A DNA stretch of 64,000 bases from Megasphaera_A sueciensis (GTDB lineage: Bacteria; Bacillota; Negativicutes; Veillonellales; Megasphaeraceae), in NCBI RefSeq assembly GCF_050219315.1, contig NZ_CP116939.1, positions 620,001 through 684,000 on the forward strand, read 5' to 3'. This document shows positions 7,799-14,244 of the stretch, one piece after another. The position numbers and the translations under genes were made by a program. A model generated the notes under the pieces. That model had not been told where the DNA came from, ran no database searches, and saw only the letters and a list, made by a program, of their open reading frames with translations. Positions within the stretch are counted from its first letter, which is position 1. Each line of letters opens with the position of its first letter.

Positions 7799-7856
7799 TA
7801 TTTTTATGATACGCAAGCTATTTTTGACACTATTTTTATTTTTTAAATGGTACAAT
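7799..7856 (+). promoter_or_regulatory. Activator-type promoter with three TATTTTT boxes, upstream of the SLH porin
   Basis: TATTTTT occurs at 7799, 7819 and 7831; the last two form CTATTTTT-GACA-CTATTTTT with a 12-base period. TACAAT at 7851-7856 is the likely -10 box. A TTGACA at 7824 is 21 bases from it, too far for a normal -35, so activator dependence is likely. The same boxes with identical spacing (20, 12, then 13 bases to TACAAT) occur before the kdp transcript at 9350-9407. Twelve-base direct repeats suit an OmpR-family regulator such as KdpE; the assignment is inference. Confidence 0.6.
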
Positions 7857-7863
7857 GCTATCA

Positions 7864-7962
7864 ATGTATGACGATTTTAGATTCCATATCATCTACGCAG
7901 ATGGGTCTGTTCATGCAAATGGAGAAAGAAAAATCGAGGAAATGTATAGTTTGATCGTATAA
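7864..7962 (+). CDS. Possible 32-residue leader peptide ahead of the porin
   Basis: An ATG eight bases after the predicted -10 box opens a 32-codon frame ending TAA at 7960-7962, with a protein-like composition (FHIIYADGSVHANGERKIEE). It would be translated from an almost leaderless transcript, because no ribosome binding site fits between promoter and ATG. It ends 21 bases before the porin start. It could be a real small protein, a regulatory uORF or a fragment of a lost gene; I recognise no family. Confidence 0.3.
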   Translation: MYDDFRFHIIYADGSVHANGERKIEEMYSLIV

Positions 7963-7983
7963 TTCAGGAAGGGATGTATAATC

Positions 7984-9282
7984 ATGAGAAAAAAATTGGC
8001 GTTTTTAACAACAACTATGGTAATCAGCACTACGTGCGGGCTGGCAGCCAACCCGTTTACGGATGTACCGACAGATAGTTGGGCGTACCAATCTGTTGTG
8101 AAATTAGCGGATGCCGGTGTGATTCAGGGAGTGGATGGTACTTATTTCCAAGGTAATCGCAATATTACCCGGTATGAAGCTGCTGAAATGACGGCCAAGG
8201 CAATGGTGCACATGGACAGTGCAAGTGTAGAACAACGCGCTGTAATTAATAAATTGGCAGATGAATATGCCGATGAATTACATATGCTGGGTATCCGCGT
8301 AAGCAATCTGGAACAAAAGGTGGGTAATGTAAACATTACCGGAGATATTCGTTTTCGATATATTAACCAAAATAATACGACATCAACTAGTAATGATGGA
8401 GTTACCGGAGATGCATCATGGTCTTATAGGGCTCGTCTTCGGGCGAATGTTACCATCAATGATACAACAAGTGCGCTGGTAGGATTTTCCACAAACAACC
8501 AAACTTTTATCAACAGTACGGCAGCTGCGGCAGAGGATACCGGAGCGTCTCCCGGTATATATAATGATGATGCCTATGTACAACATAATTTCAGCAAAAA
8601 TCTTACGGTAAAAGCAGGGCGTTGGGATGAATATATTCTCGGTAACGCTTACGGATACCAATATGGCGATGTTTTTGACGGAGCACAGGCCGAGTATGAC
8701 AATGGAAAAATTGCATTGACTGCCGGGTACGGTATTTTTAAAGAAGGTGCTACGGGTGAAAATGATCTGTTGGGAGTTAGCACCGGGTATGGTGAAATAG
8801 AAGGCTATTTGGGGAATAAGGCAAAGGTCGGAATATATTACAACAGCTTTCATGGTAACAACAGTCCCTTGAAGAGTCTTTTGGGAGCCTATGGGAAAAT
8901 GGATATGGGTTCTAAATGGCATGCGCTGGTAGACTTCCAGGACATAACGCATGATGCTGCTACTGCAGGTACGAATGATAATTCCCGTGTTTGGGCAGGT
9001 GTGCTGACATATGGAGCGTCGAGTTTTTCCAAACCGCATAGTTGGGATGCATGGATTGAATATGTCAATGCGGATGCCCATTCTCTCTATGGCTCTACCG
9101 ATACGTGGAGAAACAATAATTTGTTAGATAATGTTGCCTCGTGGGGCATCGGATTTGATTATACGCTTATGAACAATACCAAACTTCAATTCTTTCAGAC
9201 ATTTGGTTCAAAAGCCAAGAATTCGAGCATTTCCTACGATCCGAAAGAGGAAACGCGGGTAGAAGTTATGTTTGTGTTCTAA
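7984..9282 (+). CDS. SLH-domain outer-membrane porin, OmpM-like
   Basis: 432 residues. A signal peptide (about 1-22, cleaved near LAA-NPF) is followed directly by one S-layer homology domain (about 22-85: NPFTDVPTDSWAYQ, then ITRYEAAEM). Next come a short coiled segment ending SNLEQKVGNVN and a C-terminal beta-barrel with alternating aromatic residues that ends in phenylalanine (VEVMFVF), the usual outer-membrane insertion signal. In Negativicutes such OmpM proteins anchor the outer membrane to peptidoglycan through the SLH domain and form pores. The SD AGGAAGGG precedes ATG 7984. Its promoter shares boxes with the kdp promoter, which suggests expression tied to potassium or osmotic state. 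Confidence 0.9.
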   Translation: MRKKLAFLTTTMVISTTCGLAANPFTDVPTDSWAYQSVVKLADAGVIQGVDGTYFQGNRNITRYEAAEMTAKAMVHMDSASVEQRAVINKLADEYADELHMLGIRVSNLEQKVGNVNITGDIRFRYINQNNTTSTSNDGVTGDASWSYRARLRANVTINDTTSALVGFSTNNQTFINSTAAAAEDTGASPGIYNDDAYVQHNFSKNLTVKAGRWDEYILGNAYGYQYGDVFDGAQAEYDNGKIALTAGYGIFKEGATGENDLLGVSTGYGEIEGYLGNKAKVGIYYNSFHGNNSPLKSLLGAYGKMDMGSKWHALVDFQDITHDAATAGTNDNSRVWAGVLTYGASSFSKPHSWDAWIEYVNADAHSLYGSTDTWRNNNLLDNVASWGIGFDYTLMNNTKLQFFQTFGSKAKNSSISYDPKEETRVEVMFVF

Positions 9283-9296
9283 AACTGACAAAGCCG

Positions 9297-9334
9297 GGTT
9301 GTGTCGGATACACCACCTGTTTCTTTTATGGATT
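9297..9334 (+). terminator. Weak hairpin after the porin gene
   Basis: GGTTGTGT at 9297-9304 pairs with ACACCACC at 9310-9317 with one mismatch, followed by TGTTTCTTTT. It could be the porin terminator, but the stem is imperfect and the T tract is interrupted. Confidence 0.4.
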
Positions 9335-9349
9335 ACAGTATCTTTATAT

Positions 9350-9407
9350 TATTTTTATATTACGGCAACTATTTTTAACACTATTTTTATTTTTAACATG
9401 TTACAAT
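9350..9407 (+). promoter_or_regulatory. kdp promoter with three TATTTTT boxes (candidate KdpE site)
   Basis: TATTTTT at 9350, 9370 and 9382, with the last two forming CTATTTTT-AACA-CTATTTTT, then 13 bases to TACAAT at 9402-9407. Spacing is identical to that at 7799-7856 although the bases between differ, so the boxes look selected. No -35 consensus is present at the right distance, in line with activation by a response regulator. KdpE, encoded at the end of this operon, is the obvious candidate. The E. coli KdpE site is likewise T-rich, but I could not align the two. Confidence 0.6.
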
Positions 9408-9455
9408 GATGCCATGAAAGAGAGGAAAGTGTAGTAAAAGAAAGGAGGCTTTCCT

Positions 9456-9545
9456 ATGATGAAAAATATCTTGTTTTTATTGGGATATCTTATTGGTATC
9501 ATCATACTTTCTTTCGTGCTGCAATATCATTCGCTGCATATGTAA
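9456..9545 (+). CDS. 29-residue membrane peptide upstream of kdpF
   Basis: ATG 9456 follows a very strong site, AAAGGAGG at 9440-9447, and the frame ends TAA at 9543-9545. The peptide has one hydrophobic helix, about residues 4-22 (LFLLGYLIGIIILSFVLQY), and a short polar end, LHM. It is the first ORF on the transcript from the kdp promoter, about 50 bases after the -10 box. It is not KdpF, which is found intact at 9688. It could be an extra Kdp-associated small subunit or a regulatory peptide. A second ATG at 9459 is an equal start candidate. Confidence 0.6.
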   Translation: MMKNILFLLGYLIGIIILSFVLQYHSLHM

Positions 9546-9687
9546 AGAGAGAAGTTATAAGGTGCAGTTTTTGCCTGTATATATACTATTTCCGTTATGG
9601 ATACATACTTTTAATTTATAGTATTAAACAGCGTATGTTTTGTTTCAGCTTTTTTTCAGCGGCAAAGTCGGAAGGAGGACTTTTGTT

Positions 9688-9774
9688 ATGTGGGAATTGG
9701 GGATAGCCGGAATATTGGCGCTTTTCTTGTTAGGATATTTGGTATATGCATTATTGAGACCGGAGGATTTTTAA
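9688..9774 (+). CDS. kdpF: Potassium-transporting ATPase subunit KdpF
   Basis: A 28-residue single-helix peptide ending GYLVYALLRPEDF, which matches the C-terminal signature of KdpF almost exactly. KdpF sits in the cytoplasmic membrane and stabilises the KdpABC complex. GAAGGAGG at 9671-9678 sets the start. The stop codon is separated from the kdpA ATG by one base, so the two are translationally linked. Confidence 0.93.
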   Translation: MWELGIAGILALFLLGYLVYALLRPEDF

Positions 9775-9775
9775 A

Positions 9776-11482
9776 ATGGGAAATGATATGGTGCTTTTTG
9801 CAATTTTTATGATTGTATTAATTGGGATTTCTATACCCTTGGGATCTTATATGTTTCATGTATTTAATTTTAAAAAAACATGTTTAGATCCGGTCTTTTG
9901 TCCTGTGGAACGAGGGATATATCGAATTTTGGGAGTTGATAAACGGCAGGAAACAAATTGGAAAACGTATACGATCGATTTATTATGGTTTAACTTTATT
10001 GGTTTCATAGCCGTTATTTTATTGCAAGTATTGCAAGGGTATCTGCCGTTGAATCCGGAACATTTTGAAGGAGTTGCGCCGTTTCATGTAGCATTTAATA
10101 CGGCGGCTAGTTTTGTGACAAACACAAACTGGCAGGCTTATGGCGGAGAATCCACCATGAGTTATTTTACACAGATGACCGCATTAACGGTGCAGAACTT
10201 TTTATCAGCTGCGACAGGCCTATGTGTTGCCATTGCTTTGATACGAGGACTTACACGAAAAAATACGGATAAAATAGGGAACTTTTGGGTTGATATGGTT
10301 CGGGGTGTTTTGTGGATTTTGCTTCCACTATCCATCGTTTTTGCCTTACTGTTTGTTCAACAAGGGGTATTGCAAAATTTTTCTTCGTATGTTACTGCGC
10401 ATACGTTGGAAGGTATCGAACAGCATATCCCTATGGGTCCGGTAGCTTCGCAGGAAGCAATCAAATTATTGGGAACGAATGGCGGTGGATTCTTCAATGC
10501 TAATTCGGCTCATCCGTTTGAAAATCCTACTGCTTTCACTAATTTCCTGCAAGTAATTTGTATTTTTTTAATTCCTGTTTCATTGTTATTTACATTTGGT
10601 AAATTTGTGAAGGACAAAAAACAAGGATATGCGATATTAGGTGCTATGCTGACTTTATTTGTCATTATGTTTGGCTGCATCTATGCGGGTGAAGCAACCG
10701 GCAATCCCTTGATCAGTCAATTCGGAATCAGTGGTTCTTCGGTAATGGAAGGACAGGAAGTACGATTCGGCTTAGGCGGGACGGCTTTGTTTACAGCTGT
10801 TACCACGGGAGCTTCCTGCGGAGCGGTGAATGCTATGTTTGACAGTATGACGCCTATTGGCGGACTGGTGCCGATGCTGCAGATCATGTTGGGAGAAGTG
10901 GTAGTAGGTGGTGTAGGAACCGGTTTTTATGCGATGATGGCATATGTATTCATGACAGTATTCATCGTAGGGTTGATGGTAGGCCGCACGCCGGAATATT
11001 TGGGGAAAAAAGTAGAATCCTGGGAAATGAAAATGGCTATATTGGCACTTCTGATTCCGTCTTTTGTCATTTTGACGGGATCGGCCATAGCTTCTACAAC
11101 AGATGCGGGTCTTGCAGGAATCTTGAATAACGGGCCCCATGGATTGAGTGAAATGGTGTATGCCTTTACCTCTTCTGTTGGCAACAACGGCAGTGCTTTT
11201 GGTGGATTGACAGCAAACACCCCGTTTTACGATGTGGCTTTAGGCTTCGCTATGCTGATAGGACGGTTTGGCGTCATCATTCCGATGATGGCGATTGCCG
11301 GAAGTATGGCAGAAAAAAACACCGTACCCATAGGACCGGGGACTTTTTCTACAAAGAGCAGTCTATTTGTCGTATTATTGGTTATTGTCGTGCTTATTAT
11401 TGGTGCACTTACCTTTTTCCCGGCATTGGCATTGGGACCTATTGTAGAACATTTGTTGATGCTGCAGGGAGTTACTTTTTAA
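9776..11482 (+). CDS. kdpA: Potassium-transporting ATPase potassium-binding subunit KdpA
   Basis: 568 residues with about ten membrane helices. It is the channel-like subunit that selects and binds K+ in the high-affinity KdpFABC pump. Selectivity-loop segments are visible: TNTNWQAYGGE near residue 117, LGTNGGGFFNAN near 231, and SVGNNGSAFGGL near 468. The length is normal (about 560). It follows kdpF immediately and the next gene, kdpB, starts 19 bases after its stop. The SD is CCGGAGGA inside the end of kdpF. Confidence 0.97.
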   Translation: MGNDMVLFAIFMIVLIGISIPLGSYMFHVFNFKKTCLDPVFCPVERGIYRILGVDKRQETNWKTYTIDLLWFNFIGFIAVILLQVLQGYLPLNPEHFEGVAPFHVAFNTAASFVTNTNWQAYGGESTMSYFTQMTALTVQNFLSAATGLCVAIALIRGLTRKNTDKIGNFWVDMVRGVLWILLPLSIVFALLFVQQGVLQNFSSYVTAHTLEGIEQHIPMGPVASQEAIKLLGTNGGGFFNANSAHPFENPTAFTNFLQVICIFLIPVSLLFTFGKFVKDKKQGYAILGAMLTLFVIMFGCIYAGEATGNPLISQFGISGSSVMEGQEVRFGLGGTALFTAVTTGASCGAVNAMFDSMTPIGGLVPMLQIMLGEVVVGGVGTGFYAMMAYVFMTVFIVGLMVGRTPEYLGKKVESWEMKMAILALLIPSFVILTGSAIASTTDAGLAGILNNGPHGLSEMVYAFTSSVGNNGSAFGGLTANTPFYDVALGFAMLIGRFGVIIPMMAIAGSMAEKNTVPIGPGTFSTKSSLFVVLLVIVVLIIGALTFFPALALGPIVEHLLMLQGVTF

Positions 11483-11501
11483 TATAACGGGAGCATAGAA
11501 T

Positions 11502-13535
11502 ATGAATAAGAAAAACACATGGAATCAAGCTATTGTTATAGCTGCGATAAAAGATTCTTTTCGAAAACTAAAATTGAATACACAAATAAAAAATCCGGTT
11601 ATGTTTGTCGTATACGTGGGAGCCATATTCCTATCCTGTTTGACACTGGTCAGAGTCGTCTTGGGACAGTCGGCAGAGCATCTGGGTTTCACGATACAAG
11701 TGATTGTGTGGTTATGGTTTACCGTGTTATTTGCCAATTTTGCGGAAGCCATCGCAGAAGGACGCGGTAAAGCGCAAGCGCAGGCATTACGAGATGCCAG
11801 AGTCAATACAAAAGCAAAAAAAATAGCAGCGGGAAAACAAGAAATCGTTGATGCTACGACGCTAAAGAAAAATGATGTTGTATTGATCGAAAGTGGTGAT
11901 GTTATTCCCGGCGACGGAGAAATCGTAGAAGGTATGGCCTCTGTGGACGAAAGCGCCGTTACCGGCGAATCAGCTCCTGTCATTCGGGAGGCGGGAGGCG
12001 ATAGGTCTTCCGTTACGGGAGGAACCGTATTGCTTTCTGATTGGATTAAAGTACGGATCACGGCTAATGCAGGTGAAACCTTTTTAGATCATATGATTTC
12101 GCTGGTAGAAGGAGCTAAGCGCAAGAAAACTCCGAATGAAATTGCATTAACGATTCTGTTAGTGGGGTTAACTATTATTTTTTTAATCGCCGTTACAACG
12201 TTGGAACCCTTTGCAATCTATTCGCAGACTGTTATTCCGGCCGTTTCACTGGTTGCGTTGCTGGTATGTCTGATTCCGACAACTATTGGAGGACTTTTGT
12301 CTTCTATCGGAATTGCGGGAATGGATCGGCTTTTAAAACGGAACGTATTGGCTATGTCCGGACGTGCCGTAGAAGCGGCCGGTGATGTCAGCGTACTGCT
12401 GCTGGATAAGACAGGTACGATTACACTGGGAAATCGTATGGCCTCTAATTTTGTACCTGCTATGGGTGTCGATGAACAAGAATTAGCGGATGCTGCGCAA
12501 CTTTCTTCTCTTGCAGATGAAACGCCTGAGGGACGTAGTATTGTTATATTAGCTAAAAAGAAATATAATTTACGTGAACGACAGTTATCTGCTTCGGAAA
12601 CGGAGTTTGTACCGTTTACAGCGCAAACCCGTATGAGTGGCATTAATTGGCAAGGCAGGGAAATCCGTAAAGGCGCAATGGATGCTGTTAAGAAATATGT
12701 GGAGAAAAATGGCGGTCACTTCCCCGATGATGTGCAATTTTTTTGTGAAGCCATTGCAAAAGAAGGCGGAACCCCACTCGTTGTTGCACAAAAGGATAAA
12801 GTTTTAGGTGTTATTCAATTAAAAGATATTGTTAAACGAGGGATTAAAGAACGCTTCTGTGAGCTTAGAAAAATGGGGATCAAAACGGTCATGATCACCG
12901 GAGATAATCCATTGACAGCAGCAGCCATTGCAGCAGAAGCGGGAATGGATGATTTTTTAGCAGAAGCGACACCGGAAACAAAGTTGAAGATGATACGGGA
13001 TTATCAGTCTAAAGGAATGTTGGTTGCCATGACCGGTGATGGTACAAACGATGCACCTGCTTTGGCACAGGCGGATGTTGGTGTTGCTATGAACAGTGGC
13101 ACACAGGCCGCTAAGGAAGCAGGAAATATGGTCGACTTGGACAGCAATCCGACAAAATTGATAGAAGTAGTGGAAATCGGCAAACAGCTGCTAATGACTC
13201 GTGGTTCTTTAACTACCTTTAGTATTGCCAATGATGTAGCAAAATATTTTGCTATTATTCCGGCTATGTTTATGGGTGCGTATCCGGTATTGGGAGCACT
13301 CAACATCATGCATCTGGCAACACCGGAAAGTGCGATTTTAAGTGCTGTTATTTTTAATGCGCTGATTATTATTGCCTTGGTACCGTTATCTCTCAAGGGT
13401 GTTGCCTATGAACCGATCGGGGCTGCTGCCATTCTACGGAAAAATCTGTTGATTTATGGTCTCGGCGGATTGATTGTTCCTTTTGTGGGCATCAAGATTA
13501 TTGATATGCTTATCGTCCTGTTAGGGTTAGCGTAA
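11502..13535 (+). CDS. kdpB: Potassium-transporting ATPase ATP-binding subunit KdpB
   Basis: 677-residue P-type ATPase that powers K+ uptake. The phosphorylation motif DKTGTIT is near residue 302, the actuator TGES near 153, and the hinge MTGDGTNDAPAL near 508. Membrane helices lie at the N-terminus, around 220-275, and at the C-terminus. The TGES serine corresponds to the regulatory phosphoserine of E. coli KdpB. All catalytic motifs are intact. The start ATG 11502 follows ACGGGAGCA. It is in the middle of the kdp operon with short gaps on both sides. Confidence 0.97.
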   Translation: MNKKNTWNQAIVIAAIKDSFRKLKLNTQIKNPVMFVVYVGAIFLSCLTLVRVVLGQSAEHLGFTIQVIVWLWFTVLFANFAEAIAEGRGKAQAQALRDARVNTKAKKIAAGKQEIVDATTLKKNDVVLIESGDVIPGDGEIVEGMASVDESAVTGESAPVIREAGGDRSSVTGGTVLLSDWIKVRITANAGETFLDHMISLVEGAKRKKTPNEIALTILLVGLTIIFLIAVTTLEPFAIYSQTVIPAVSLVALLVCLIPTTIGGLLSSIGIAGMDRLLKRNVLAMSGRAVEAAGDVSVLLLDKTGTITLGNRMASNFVPAMGVDEQELADAAQLSSLADETPEGRSIVILAKKKYNLRERQLSASETEFVPFTAQTRMSGINWQGREIRKGAMDAVKKYVEKNGGHFPDDVQFFCEAIAKEGGTPLVVAQKDKVLGVIQLKDIVKRGIKERFCELRKMGIKTVMITGDNPLTAAAIAAEAGMDDFLAEATPETKLKMIRDYQSKGMLVAMTGDGTNDAPALAQADVGVAMNSGTQAAKEAGNMVDLDSNPTKLIEVVEIGKQLLMTRGSLTTFSIANDVAKYFAIIPAMFMGAYPVLGALNIMHLATPESAILSAVIFNALIIIALVPLSLKGVAYEPIGAAAILRKNLLIYGLGGLIVPFVGIKIIDMLIVLLGLA

Positions 13536-13557
13536 AAAAGAAAGAAGGTATAAACTT

Positions 13558-14142
13558 ATGTGGCAGCCTATAATAAAGTCCATTAAATTAATAGTTATAT
13601 GTACAATAGTGACAGGTCTTATCTATCCGTTTGCTATGACAGGGGTAGCGCAGCTATTATTCCCAACACAAGCAAATGGCTCTTTATTAATAAATACGGA
13701 TGGAACCATTGTTGGTTCCGAGCTGATTGGACAAAATTTTCAGAGTGATCGATATTTTCACGGCCGACCTTCTGCGGCAGGCGATGATGGATACGACGCG
13801 ATGTCCTCCGGCGGTTCCAACTTGGGACCCACGAACGAAAAATTAATTAGCCAAGTTCTGGATAATATGGACGATGTGCGCAAGTCGAATGATATGTTAG
13901 ATTCCGCAGAGGTTCCCAGCGATTTAGTCTTGGCTTCTGCAAGTGGACTTGATCCGCATATTACACCTGATGCTGCCTATGTGCAGGCTAGACGAGTTGC
14001 GGAAACAAGACATATGAATGTGCAGACGGTGAAAAATTTGATAAAAGAGCATATAGAAACAAAACAATTAGGATTTTTGGGTAAAGACAAAGTGAATGTA
14101 TTAGTGTTGAATCGTGCGTTAGATACGGCGGCTCAATCATAA
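13558..14142 (+). CDS. kdpC: Potassium-transporting ATPase subunit KdpC
   Basis: 194 residues with one N-terminal membrane helix (about 10-32) and an extracytoplasmic domain. It contains the conserved GSELIGQNFQSDRYFHGRPSA and the later SASGLDPHITPDAAYVQ; only parts are quoted in other families but both are diagnostic of KdpC. The subunit helps assemble the pump and raise its ATP affinity. SD AGAAGG precedes ATG 13558, 22 bases after kdpB. A stem-loop follows before kdpD. Confidence 0.96.
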   Translation: MWQPIIKSIKLIVICTIVTGLIYPFAMTGVAQLLFPTQANGSLLINTDGTIVGSELIGQNFQSDRYFHGRPSAAGDDGYDAMSSGGSNLGPTNEKLISQVLDNMDDVRKSNDMLDSAEVPSDLVLASASGLDPHITPDAAYVQARRVAETRHMNVQTVKNLIKEHIETKQLGFLGKDKVNVLVLNRALDTAAQS

Positions 14143-14155
14143 TAAATATAATAGA

Positions 14156-14184
14156 CAGGACGTCGTTTTATGACGCCCTGTTTG
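14156..14184 (+). other. Stem-loop between kdpC and kdpD
   Basis: ACAGGACGTC and GACGCCCTGT form a ten-base stem with one mismatch around GTTTTAT. No T tract follows, so full termination is unlikely. It may lower expression or stabilise the kdpFABC part of the message relative to the sensor genes. It buries the ATG at 14170, an argument for the later kdpD start. Confidence 0.45.
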
Positions 14185-14244
14185 TTGCATGTCATGCGCG
14201 AAAATAGGCGTGGTGATTATACCGTAAGGATGGGGATAGATACA

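Noticed and set aside
8416..9081. Long antisense frame (221 codons) inside the porin gene
   Set aside because: The sense frame is a clear signal peptide-SLH-barrel protein, and the antisense product has no recognisable features or ribosome site.
14170..14244. Upstream start for KdpD at ATG 14170
   Set aside because: It has an AGGA at usable distance, but the ATG sits in the loop of a stem-loop, and the extra 25 residues are not typical of KdpD. The start at 14245 fits the family better; 14230 remains possible.
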